From the NCBI RefSeq assembly GCF_018736045.1, contig NZ_CP076132.1, positions 4,866,501 through 4,930,500 of the forward strand: a DNA stretch of 64,000 nt, in the 5' to 3' direction. This DNA comes from Flammeovirga yaeyamensis (GTDB lineage: Bacteria > Bacteroidota > Bacteroidia > Cytophagales > Flammeovirgaceae). The notes beneath the pieces are model-generated. The model was not told the origin of the DNA. It made no database searches and saw nothing but the letters and a program-made list of their open reading frames with translations. The translations under genes were made by a program, and so were the position numbers. Shown here one piece after another: positions 16,474-24,898 of the stretch; positions within the stretch are counted from its first letter, which is position 1, and every line of letters starts with the position of its first letter.

Positions 16474-17578
16474 TTCTATCCAAAAAAAGTCCTATCATTA
16501 TCCTCTACTTTTTATCCTTTGGTTAATAACACATGGTATATTGTGGCAGAGTAATGGACCTAAATTAGGTGCTGATTCTCGCTTCTTTTTCTACCTTTCT
16601 GATGATATACTTAATCATCAAATGACATTCGATAGAAGCGTATGGTACCTAACTTATGGTATTTTCATCACATTCTTTCGTCTATTTACTCAAAAAATTG
16701 AAGCGATTGTTGTTGGACAGTTAGCTTTGAACTTCCTCAGTGGCGTCTGTTTATATCAGATAATTAAAAAATATTCAGATCATTCTACAATTGCTTTTTT
16801 AGGGACATTTGCCTATTTGTTCTTCCCTATTTCTTTAGAGTGGAATTACATCATCTATAGTGAGTCTCTATTCACATCACTTTCTATAATCACCTTTTAT
16901 TTTTTCACACGAAAAAAGTACTGGAAATTCACTTTCCTATTTTTACTCACATTTTTTACACGACCTAATGGTATTGTATTATTAAGTGCTCTTGTCATTG
17001 CCTATTTCTTAGAACTATATCAATCCAAAAAAATTAAAAGAAGCTATATAATTGGAATATCATCTATCGGCTTTCTTTTATTATTGATAATTTTAAACCG
17101 TATGATGTCGTTCTATGGTCCGCTTATGATAGAAGGATATCTAATTGCAGAAATCATTTACCCTAAATACACGTATTTCATTCAACCCATTGATTCTCCT
17201 TTTCTGATATCAAAAGACCAGAATATACTTTTACAGTTAATAGGATTTTCTTTTGGTAACTTATGGTACTCAATTCAACTATTTACTATTAAAAGCCTAT
17301 TTTTTTGGGGACATATTAAACCATATTATTCCACTTTACATAACCTGATAATTGCCGTAACCCTCTATCCTCTTTATTTTATTTCGGTATTAGGTATTCG
17401 ACAAATAAATAAGTGGGATCTCCTTTTAAGATCATTTGTTTTGTTTATCCTTTTTCAAGGTCTAGTTGTTGGTTTAACATCAGAAAATTGGGATGGAAGG
17501 TTCTTACCTCCCTTACTTCCTTATTTGATTATTTTGGGATGTATAGGCCTAAAAAAATACCCGACCTTATCAAAATAA
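16460..17578 (+). CDS. Polytopic membrane glycosyltransferase-like protein
   Basis: 372 residues from the ATG at 16460, which overlaps the scpA stop by 14 bases; an upstream in-frame start at 16415 lies deeper in scpA and would add a hydrophilic leader. About ten membrane segments are visible, with an early luminal loop containing Asp (GPKLGADSRFFFY) and FFTRPNGIVLL, as in the GT-C superfamily that uses lipid-linked sugars at the membrane. The donor and acceptor are unknown. It closes the uvrA operon; a weak hairpin spans its stop. Confidence 0.72.
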   Translation: MKLLNSIQKKSYHYPLLFILWLITHGILWQSNGPKLGADSRFFFYLSDDILNHQMTFDRSVWYLTYGIFITFFRLFTQKIEAIVVGQLALNFLSGVCLYQIIKKYSDHSTIAFLGTFAYLFFPISLEWNYIIYSESLFTSLSIITFYFFTRKKYWKFTFLFLLTFFTRPNGIVLLSALVIAYFLELYQSKKIKRSYIIGISSIGFLLLLIILNRMMSFYGPLMIEGYLIAEIIYPKYTYFIQPIDSPFLISKDQNILLQLIGFSFGNLWYSIQLFTIKSLFFWGHIKPYYSTLHNLIIAVTLYPLYFISVLGIRQINKWDLLLRSFVLFILFQGLVVGLTSENWDGRFLPPLLPYLIILGCIGLKKYPTLSK

Positions 17579-17610
17579 AGTCAGGTATTAATTATTTATA
17601 TAAAAGGCAT

Positions 17611-18402
17611 CTATTTTACGAAATGTAAATCACTAATTGGAACAGTTATAACATCTTGACCTATTTGATAGGTAATCGAATCATCTGCTTTGTTATAACG
17701 AACAAACATATCTTCACTACTTGCATAATTTGATTCTTTATAATTTGCTGTATTTGGAGTAATGAATTGAATTTCACAATCTACTGTTTCACCAGTCCAT
17801 GCTAAATAGTATTCAAATTTAAATGTATGACCAACTAGGTTGGAAGGTATTTCCACATTATGAGGTCTTTTTAAATCTTCACTTCTATCTGTTGTTTCTT
17901 TTATGATTTGAGTATCTACTTTTCTATTTACAAGGTAGTCTGGCGTTTGAATGGAAGCCAATTGCTTGTTAGAAACAGGTGAGGTAGTTTGTATAACCGT
18001 TAAACCTTTATCGTTTACCGGACGAACTTTTTCACTTAATTGAGCTGCTGGCTGGTCTTTTTTAGGGAGTGAAAACCCATAGTCTTCAAATTTAGCATGT
18101 TGACTTACGTCTTCTTTTGTGAACTTATCTAAGGTTTTTAAAGAACTTTTTGATGAAATAGAACCACCTTGGTTTTCGTCTGGCTTGGTATCTACTCCAG
18201 AAACTTCATCTCCTTTATTTCCTTCGGGAGTTTCTGTTACTGTTTGATCTGGCGTTTGTGAAGCTGTAGAATCATTTGTGGCCAAAACTGGTTTTTCTAC
18301 TTTTGGTTTCTGAGCTACTGGCTCTGGATCTTTATCTTTATTACAAGCTGAAATGGATAATAATAATGCTAGTGGTGCGATGAATTTGATTGAATTTTTC
18401 AT
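17611..18402 (-). CDS. Lipoprotein with Pro/Thr/Glu-rich linker, paralogue A
   Basis: 263 residues with an SPII signal; the lipobox LSISAC places the lipidated Cys at residue 20, followed by NKDKDPEP. A long low-complexity linker (TETPEGNKGDEVSG and similar) leads to a C-terminal domain containing HTFKFEYYLAWTGETVDCEI and ending with ITVPISDLHFVK. The N-terminus, linker type and C-terminal theme match the neighbour at 18527-19156, so the two are diverged duplicates. Probably a surface or periplasmic lipoprotein. Function unknown. Confidence 0.65.
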   Translation of the reverse strand: MKNSIKFIAPLALLLSISACNKDKDPEPVAQKPKVEKPVLATNDSTASQTPDQTVTETPEGNKGDEVSGVDTKPDENQGGSISSKSSLKTLDKFTKEDVSQHAKFEDYGFSLPKKDQPAAQLSEKVRPVNDKGLTVIQTTSPVSNKQLASIQTPDYLVNRKVDTQIIKETTDRSEDLKRPHNVEIPSNLVGHTFKFEYYLAWTGETVDCEIQFITPNTANYKESNYASSEDMFVRYNKADDSITYQIGQDVITVPISDLHFVK

Positions 18403-18472
18403 GATAATTCTAGTTTAATTTAGTTTTCTGATGTATTAAGTTTTGTTGCAGTTTATGACATTCAGATTGGAG

Positions 18473-18512
18473 ACTATATATAGATATAGCTATCACTAAC
18501 TCTATATATAGT
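18473..18512. repeat. Inverted repeat between the paired lipoprotein genes
   Basis: ACTATATATA (18473-18482) and TATATATAGT (18503-18512) are perfect 10-base arms over a 20-base loop, just after the stop of paralogue B. It could be an intercistronic hairpin; being pure AT in most of the stem, it is a weak structure. Confidence 0.4.
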
Positions 18513-18526
18513 TTCCTGAACTGATG

Positions 18527-19156
18527 TTATTTTTTAAGTGTTTTCAGTTCTTTCACATTAACCGAGTAATCTCTACCCATAGCATGGAACGAAATTGTAT
18601 TTGTTGATTCATCATATTTAAATGATAAATGATCATTTCCGTAGTCATTGCTAGTACCATCAAAATTCAACAACTTGATTTTAATGTTGATATAGTCTTT
18701 CGACATGACTAAAAAGGTTACATCAGATAAGAAATCATCATTAGGAGTTTGCTGTTTAAACTTGTAAGTATTTCCTGTCATAAAGAAACCGTCAGGTATA
18801 GGTTTCTGTGATTCTAGGTACTCCTGATATTCTTTACTCTGAGTAAAAGTCAGAAAGTCTTTTTGTGCTTGTTTAAAAGGTTTGATCGGGGTTGAATCCG
18901 TTCCTTTTAATCCTGAATTTTCTTGAGGAGTCTCATCTGTAGTGGAAGGTTTAGTTGTTGTCACCTCTTCTGTACTTGTGGTTGTTTCAGGTTTCTGAAC
19001 AGTTGGATTAGTTTCTGTAGAATCCGTTTTGGCTTGAACCTGTTCTGCTGGTACTTCTATTTTTGCTTTTACTGGCTCTGGATCATTTTCTTTATTACAA
19101 GAAAATAATGAGAACATAAATGCTGTGGTTGTTAAGATATAGATTGACTTTTTCAT
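18527..19156 (-). CDS. Lipoprotein with Pro/Thr/Glu-rich linker, paralogue B
   Basis: 209 residues, lipobox FSLFSC with the modified Cys at residue 20, then NKENDPEPVKAK, nearly the same as paralogue A. A Thr/Glu/Pro-rich linker (about 40-90) precedes a C-terminal domain with FFMTGNTYKFKQQ and a final SFHAMGRDYSVNVKELKTLKK. The shared ending (a beta-strand pair with a VPISDL/VNVKEL motif) supports duplication from a common ancestor. It is the upstream gene of the pair; 124 bases separate it from paralogue A. Function unknown. Confidence 0.65.
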   Translation of the reverse strand: MKKSIYILTTTAFMFSLFSCNKENDPEPVKAKIEVPAEQVQAKTDSTETNPTVQKPETTTSTEEVTTTKPSTTDETPQENSGLKGTDSTPIKPFKQAQKDFLTFTQSKEYQEYLESQKPIPDGFFMTGNTYKFKQQTPNDDFLSDVTFLVMSKDYINIKIKLLNFDGTSNDYGNDHLSFKYDESTNTISFHAMGRDYSVNVKELKTLKK

Positions 19157-19517
19157 AGATTAATTAGATTTGATTGATTTGTTAAGAATAATTAAAATTA
19201 CTTCTTCAAATAACGTTAGTGTTAAAAAAACGGACATCAAATTAACAGTCAATAACAAAGAATCAATTTAACTTTTCCAAGACAAACAAACTAAAAACAC
19301 CTATTAAACACACAATATCAGATATTTACATGTTAAATAATTATATTATTTAAATTTTATATAAATAATGACCTTTCAAGTATTTACTTACACTTTTAAC
19401 AGTTTAAATAATTCTATGAATGTGAAATACTTCACATTCTAATTACCAAAACATCATTAAATTGTGATTATAAATCATTATTCAGCACCTAATTAACTAT
19501 TAAAAATACTACTTATC
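19157..19517. other. Divergent intergenic region upstream of the spondin-domain gene
   Basis: A very AT-rich region with no supported gene. It contains a clean palindrome at 19418-19439, about 80 bases before the spondin gene start, listed separately. Confidence 0.5.
19418..19439. promoter_or_regulatory. 9-base perfect palindrome, candidate operator
   Basis: GAATGTGAA and TTCACATTC are perfect inverted arms around ATAC. Its size and place between two divergent envelope genes suit a dimeric regulator, but no regulator gene is nearby. Confidence 0.4.
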
Positions 19518-20204
19518 ATGAAGAAATTTCTCTTACTATTTACCATTGCCCTATTCTCTTTAGGTTGTGATAATAACGAAAATGATACTCCTCCTACTAA
19601 TCTTCCTGAGCTTTCAGAAACAGCAACCTACAAAGTCACTTTCCAAGGAACATGGAGTAGTAGCAGTCATCCAACCGAATACCCTAGCAACTCTCACTTT
19701 TCTGGTGTTATTGGTATGACCCACAATCAAGATACTAGTTTTAGAACTGTTGGGCAGTTGGCTACAGAAGGTATTAAAATAATGGCCGAAACTGGTGGAA
19801 AAGGCACCCTAAGTAGTGAAATAAACTCCATAATTGAAGATGGTAATGCTTCAGTATTAATAAGTGAAGGTGGTCTTTCTACTGGTTCTAGTGGTATTAG
19901 TTTTGAGGTAACTGTCGATAAGGATTACCCCTACATCAGTTTATTTTCTATGATTGCTCCTAGCCCTGATTGGTATGTAGCTATCGAAAATTACCATTTG
20001 ATAAATGAAGGAGCTTGGGTGGAGTTAATCACTTTACAACCCATGCATTATGATGCAGGCACTGATAGTGGAGTTTCTTTTGCATCACCAAATGCTCCTA
20101 CCACACCACAAGAGCCCATTTCTATTATTACAAGTTCTCCACTTGGAAATGGAGAAATGGTCAATCCGTCAGTCGCTACTTTTACTTTTGAAAGAATAGA
20201 ATAA
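19518..20204 (+). CDS. Spondin-domain lipoprotein
   Basis: 228 residues. The signal ends in a lipobox (FSLGC, Cys at 17) followed by an acidic linker. The mature part shows the spondin N-type domain: YKVTFQGTWSSSSHPTEYPS, HFSGVIGMTHN, then FSMIAPSPDWYVAIENYHL and the late DAGTDSGVSF. In animals this domain occurs in F-spondin and binds matrix or ions; in bacteria it is found in secreted proteins of unknown role. It is single-gene, flanked by a palindrome upstream and a strong terminator downstream. Confidence 0.85.
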   Translation: MKKFLLLFTIALFSLGCDNNENDTPPTNLPELSETATYKVTFQGTWSSSSHPTEYPSNSHFSGVIGMTHNQDTSFRTVGQLATEGIKIMAETGGKGTLSSEINSIIEDGNASVLISEGGLSTGSSGISFEVTVDKDYPYISLFSMIAPSPDWYVAIENYHLINEGAWVELITLQPMHYDAGTDSGVSFASPNAPTTPQEPISIITSSPLGNGEMVNPSVATFTFERIE

Positions 20205-20252
20205 AAAAAGGCTTTCGTGGATGTGTATTTTCATCTACGAAAGCCTTTTTCT
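20205..20252. terminator. Terminator between the spondin gene and the MscS gene
   Basis: AAAAAGGCTTTCGTGGATG pairs with CATCTACGAAAGCCTTTTT (19 pairs, one wobble) over an 8-base loop, starting immediately after the TAA. T-runs on both strands make it bidirectional. Confidence 0.85.
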
Positions 20253-20268
20253 TTATATAAATTAAAGA

Positions 20269-21174
20269 CTAATTTTCTCTTATTTCATTTTGCTTAGGCA
20301 TTGTAAAATGCTCCCACCCGCTTCCTAAGTTCAAATCTCTTTGAGGGAAAGGAATAGAAATACCTTCATGTTTAAAGCGCTCAAACAAGGCATAATAGAT
20401 GGAGCTCTTTAAATGTCCTGGCTGAGAATAATATTTTACAGTCCATACATTTAGGGTAAAATTGATAGAGTTATCACCCCATTCTACGAACATTAAATCA
20501 GGAGCAGGACTTTTCATCACTCCATCAATATGATTAAGGACTTCTAAAGTGACTTCTCTAACTTTTTTTGGGTCTTCGTTATAAGATACACCAATTGGAA
20601 TTCTTATTCTTACTCTCTTCTCATTATGCGACCAGTTAATCACATTATTTGATATAAACTGAGAGTTTGGAACAATTACCGTAATATTATCATTGGTTAA
20701 AATGGTTGACGATCTAGAATTGATTTCTACCACTTTACCTCTAGTATCACCAATTTCAACCATATCACCTACTTTAATTGGTTGCTCAAATAATATGATT
20801 ATACCCGATATAAAGTTATCAGCGATTGTTTGTAAACCAAAACCAATACCTACACCAAGTGCACCAATTAGGACTGATAATGAGCTAAGATTAATTCCTG
20901 AAGATTGAAAAATGATAATACATCCAATACTCACAAAAGAATATCTAAATATCGTCCCGATATTATAGCTTACCGATTCTTCCAATCCATATTTGGGAAG
21001 TATTTTATTTACCAACATTTTTCTTAGCCTACTTGATAAAAAGAAAACCAAGACAAAAGCCAGAATAATAGCTATTACAGATAGAGGAGTAAACTCTTTT
21101 CCACCTACGTGGAAAGGGTAAGTAAAAATCTCAACAATAAGTTCAAAAAGTTCATTATCACTTATTTCTTCCAT
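20269..21174 (-). CDS. Small-conductance mechanosensitive channel, MscS family
   Basis: 301 residues. Two to three membrane segments at the N-terminus lead into the pore helix GALGVGIGFGLQTIADNFIS and the beta domain (IKVGDMVEIGDTRGKVVEIN, then TNDNITVIVPNSQFISNNVI), all hallmark MscS features. The C-terminal alpha/beta vestibule ends with ISIPFPQRDLNL. It opens under membrane tension and releases solutes at hypo-osmotic shock. It is next to the S41 protease gene, with a terminator between, so it probably has a separate promoter. Confidence 0.93.
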   Translation of the reverse strand: MEEISDNELFELIVEIFTYPFHVGGKEFTPLSVIAIILAFVLVFFLSSRLRKMLVNKILPKYGLEESVSYNIGTIFRYSFVSIGCIIIFQSSGINLSSLSVLIGALGVGIGFGLQTIADNFISGIIILFEQPIKVGDMVEIGDTRGKVVEINSRSSTILTNDNITVIVPNSQFISNNVINWSHNEKRVRIRIPIGVSYNEDPKKVREVTLEVLNHIDGVMKSPAPDLMFVEWGDNSINFTLNVWTVKYYSQPGHLKSSIYYALFERFKHEGISIPFPQRDLNLGSGWEHFTMPKQNEIREN

Positions 21175-21242
21175 AGTAGTTTAATTTTTTTGAGGTTAAT
21201 AGATTGTAAAATCCTGTTCCAAAACATAGATTTTAATAAAAA

Positions 21243-21273
21243 TAAAAAGGCTACCATTAAGGTAACCTTTTAT
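21243..21273 (-). terminator. Terminator of the S41 protease gene
   Basis: On the minus strand AAAAGGTTACC pairs with GGTAGCCTTTT (one wobble) around TTAAT, followed by a T-rich tail. Confidence 0.7.
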
Positions 21274-21304
21274 ATCAAAAATCTTATTTTATCACCACTG
21301 AAAA

Positions 21305-22966
21305 TTAATTTCCAGATAATATTTTCTGATAACGTGCATCGTCATTCAATACTTTCACCGCCTCAATTACATCAAGGTCAGCTGTAAATGTAGATTCGAT
21401 TTCACCAGCTTCAAGGTAATATCTTTTACAAATTTCAGCTTCAAGTACATCTGTGATTTCTTGCCTAAACTTAATCACATCCGACTCTTTATTATGATAA
21501 ACTAATTTTCTCAAGTTTTCGATTTCATCTTTAATGTCTTCGTAATACTTGTCTTCTTTAGCACTTTTTTCTAACTCTTCCATAGTTACTTCTACTTTCG
21601 TTTGGTAACCATAATCTTTATCTTTTAACCATTCTACAAAATCCTCAAACTGAGCATCAGATAGATTAAAGTCTCTTGCAGCTACAATTTTTTCATTCTC
21701 ATGATGGAATTTAGTAGCGTAGTCAAAAATCAACCCTTTAAGAATTAGAGAAACTGTAATCTGAGCAAAGTTGAATGGCTTTACTTTGATATCTGGCATT
21801 ACACCACCACCATCTAAAACAGGTCTTCCGTTGGCTGTTTTAAATTGTTCTCTTAAAGAATCAGCAACAACAATTGCTTCTCCATCTTCATTTCTATGGC
21901 TATAATCAATAGCTTGAATACATCTACCAGATGGAATGTAGTATTTAGCTACAGTTACTTTTAGTCTTGAATTGTAATCCAATGGACGAGTGGCCTGAAC
22001 CAATCCCTTACCAAATGATCTTGATCCTAATAAAACGCCTCTATCATAATCTTGAATCGAACCAGAAACAATTTCAGCAGCAGAAGCAGATCCACCATTC
22101 ACTAAAACAGCTATTGGAATTTCTGTATCCAACGGAGGATTCATAGCTTTATATGTTTTGTTCCAATCTTCGATTCTACCTTTAGTATACACCACATCAG
22201 AACCTTTTGGAACAAATAAATTCACAATACTTACCGCTTCATTCAATAAACCACCTGGGTTACCTCTTAAATCGATAATTATTTTTGTAGCACCTCTATC
22301 TTTTAATTCAGTAAGCGCATCTCCAACTTCTTTACTAGCATTTCTAGTAAAATCAGACAATTGAATCAATCCTACATTATCTGTCACCATGCCATAATAA
22401 GGGACATTATTAATTTGGATTTTTTCTCTCTTCACCTTAACATCAAAAGGTTGTTCTTGCCCAAATCTTTTAATAGTTAAAGTGACTTCACTACCAGCTT
22501 GTCCCTTTAAATATTTAGATATTTCTTCTGTATTCTTTCCTGAAATATCATCTCCATCTACTTTCTTAATGATATCTCCAATCTGAAGTCCCGCCTCGTA
22601 AGCTGGGTAACCTTCATTAGGAAGAATGACAGTAATGTCTCCATTTCTATTTCCTACGACAACACCTAAACCACCATACTCACCAGTTGTCATCGTTCTA
22701 TAATCTTCGATTCTGTCTTCTGGGATATAATTTGTGTAGGGATCTAACGTAGCTAACATTGCCTCTATGCCGGTAGTCATTAACTCCGAAGGGTTAACAT
22801 CATCAACATAATATGTATTTACTTCTTGATAAAGTTGAGCAAAGATCTTCATGTTCTTTGCAATTTCGAAGTAGTGATTACCTAATTTCTTGCTTGTAAA
22901 AGAGAAGAATAATAGAGGTAGAATCACCAAAGAAGATAAGAATATGTGCTTTTTCTTTAAACGCAT
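21305..22966 (-). CDS. S41 family C-terminal processing protease
   Basis: 553 residues. An N-terminal signal/anchor (FLSSLVILPLLFFSF) exports it. A PDZ domain follows (GEYGGLGVVVGNRNGDITVI, AGLQIGDIIKKVDG), then the S41 core with catalytic Ser in NGGSASAAEIVSGS and Lys in SFGKGLVQATRPL. A C-terminal extension of about 170 residues is helical and acidic, longer than in E. coli-type CtpA proteins but common in Bacteroidota. It trims or degrades periplasmic proteins. Monocistronic with its own terminator. Confidence 0.93.
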   Translation of the reverse strand: MRLKKKHIFLSSLVILPLLFFSFTSKKLGNHYFEIAKNMKIFAQLYQEVNTYYVDDVNPSELMTTGIEAMLATLDPYTNYIPEDRIEDYRTMTTGEYGGLGVVVGNRNGDITVILPNEGYPAYEAGLQIGDIIKKVDGDDISGKNTEEISKYLKGQAGSEVTLTIKRFGQEQPFDVKVKREKIQINNVPYYGMVTDNVGLIQLSDFTRNASKEVGDALTELKDRGATKIIIDLRGNPGGLLNEAVSIVNLFVPKGSDVVYTKGRIEDWNKTYKAMNPPLDTEIPIAVLVNGGSASAAEIVSGSIQDYDRGVLLGSRSFGKGLVQATRPLDYNSRLKVTVAKYYIPSGRCIQAIDYSHRNEDGEAIVVADSLREQFKTANGRPVLDGGGVMPDIKVKPFNFAQITVSLILKGLIFDYATKFHHENEKIVAARDFNLSDAQFEDFVEWLKDKDYGYQTKVEVTMEELEKSAKEDKYYEDIKDEIENLRKLVYHNKESDVIKFRQEITDVLEAEICKRYYLEAGEIESTFTADLDVIEAVKVLNDDARYQKILSGN

Positions 22967-23235
22967 ATATTTATATATTAAAATATGAGTGGTAATCTTA
23001 ATTAGGCGTGACCAAACTATAGATCGACATTAATAAATAAAGTTAAAGGAAAATTAATCAAAAATCTTCTATTTATTGATGCTTTATATACTTTTTCAAT
23101 AATTTTTAGAGGAACTAACGAAAATGCACTCATGTTTTATTATATTTACAATTCTTAACACCCTAGTAAAACGTAACAAATTTCTTTTTTGATTAAATCA
23201 CGGGGTTAAGTACCATAAACTATCTTCAGGCTGAT

Positions 23236-24792
23236 ATGAAACTCTATAGATTTCTACTTTTTGCTATATTTCTGGGGCTACCTATTATAACTTATGCCCA
23301 AATGGAAGGGAGTGTCTACTCTGTCACAGGTCGTGGCGGTGTAGGAACTACTTTTGTGACCGATTATCAAGCGATTGGTATTAACCCTGCCAATCTTGGA
23401 ATCAAAAAAAATTACAGAGATCCCAAATTTACTTTTGGATTACTCGAATCGAACTTCATCTTTTCATCAGAGGCAATTAACACTCAGGAGCTTCTTAGTG
23501 CATTGACTGATTACAGAACTACAAAATTTAGTCTCGAGGATAAACAAAGAGCTGTTGATAAATTTGACAGTAAAGTAACCACTGTAGATGCAAGTGTTAT
23601 GTTATTTGGTGCAAGTATGCAACTTCCCAAAAAATGGGGTGGTGTAGCCATCAGCATCAGAGATAATGTTCATACGAGGGTAAAAACAAATGCTTTTGCA
23701 GCTGAGGTTTTATTCTTTGGAGCGACATCAAGTTACTTTCCTAAATTAGAATTAGCAGATGGAAGTATCATCGATAACCCAAGACATACTGGACAAGGTG
23801 AACCTTTAACTTCTGAACAAATTTCTCAAGTTAGAGGCGGATATTTCGAAAATGTAGACGATGCTCAAACATATAGTGAACTATTAGCAGGTACAAAAAC
23901 CAAGTCTACTTGGGTGAGAGAGTATAATGCTGCTTGGGGTGCACAAATTTTAGAAACATACGATTTGTCAATTTATGGAGGTTTCGGTGCAAAATACATT
24001 CAAGGTTTAATGATTCTTGATTTTGAAGTAGATGATAATGGCAATATGAAAGATGCTGTTTTCTCTTCTTCATTTGTCAACCCAGAAGATGTATTGAATG
24101 CTGCATCTCCAGATGCCAATGCTATCATTAACTCTACTACTGCAGACAATCGTTCTATGACTCAAAAAGCACTTTTCCCTAAAAATGCTGGTTGGGGTTG
24201 GGGTCTTGATTTTGGTCTGACATTCGTTATTAAAAGAAACTTAAAGGTAAGTGCAGCAATTTCTAATTTCGGTAAAATGAATTGGGAAGGTCAAGTTTAC
24301 TCAATTAATGATGGTAAACTAGCTAATATTAATGGTCAAGGTTTAGATAATTACAACTTCTTGATTAACGATCAATCTGCCTTTCAATTTGCAGGAACTA
24401 ATTCTGCTTTAGACTGGACGACTGATGCAAAAAAAGAATCATTTGATTTACCGACAATATTACGCTTCGGAGCGAGCTACGAGTTTTTCCGTTTAGTACA
24501 TGTTGGTTTCGATGTGATTATTCCTCAAAATAATGAGCCTGGTAACATAGAAAATCCATTTTATGCCATTGGAGGTGATTTCAGACCTTTCAAAAGATTT
24601 GCCTTCTCTACAGGGTTTAACTATGGTGGTAACAACGAAGTATTTAACTTCCCACTTGGTGTTACTTATTTCTCAAGAAAAGGAAATTACGAGGCTGGTA
24701 TCTCTACCCATGACGTTAAATCTTACTTTGCCCAATCGGCAAATACAAGTACTATTTCATTGGCAGGAGGTTTCTTAAGATTCAAAATTTAA
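23236..24792 (+). CDS. DUF5723 family outer-membrane-type protein
   Basis: 518 residues with signal peptide MKLYRFLLFAIFLGLPIITYAQ. The start of the mature chain (YSVTGRGGVGTTFVTDYQAIGINPANLG) is the signature of DUF5723-type, FadL/PorV-like barrels of Bacteroidota, and the end (STISLAGGFLRFKI) is a typical closing barrel strand. The role is unknown. It is followed after 106 bases by the large repeat protein on the same strand with no clear terminator between, so they may be co-expressed. Confidence 0.75.
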   Translation: MKLYRFLLFAIFLGLPIITYAQMEGSVYSVTGRGGVGTTFVTDYQAIGINPANLGIKKNYRDPKFTFGLLESNFIFSSEAINTQELLSALTDYRTTKFSLEDKQRAVDKFDSKVTTVDASVMLFGASMQLPKKWGGVAISIRDNVHTRVKTNAFAAEVLFFGATSSYFPKLELADGSIIDNPRHTGQGEPLTSEQISQVRGGYFENVDDAQTYSELLAGTKTKSTWVREYNAAWGAQILETYDLSIYGGFGAKYIQGLMILDFEVDDNGNMKDAVFSSSFVNPEDVLNAASPDANAIINSTTADNRSMTQKALFPKNAGWGWGLDFGLTFVIKRNLKVSAAISNFGKMNWEGQVYSINDGKLANINGQGLDNYNFLINDQSAFQFAGTNSALDWTTDAKKESFDLPTILRFGASYEFFRLVHVGFDVIIPQNNEPGNIENPFYAIGGDFRPFKRFAFSTGFNYGGNNEVFNFPLGVTYFSRKGNYEAGISTHDVKSYFAQSANTSTISLAGGFLRFKI

Positions 24793-24898
24793 AACTAGCT
24801 TTTTCATAGATCTTTTTAGTATAAAACCATCGTTTTTAATAAACAATAAGTATTTGCCCAATATTTGCAGTAGTGACTTCAAATGTGTTCAATTGAAT

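Noticed and set aside
17560-17590. Hairpin across the stop codon of the glycosyltransferase gene
   Set aside because: The stem ATACCCGAC/GTCAGGTAT has a bulge and there is no T-run, so it is not counted as a terminator.
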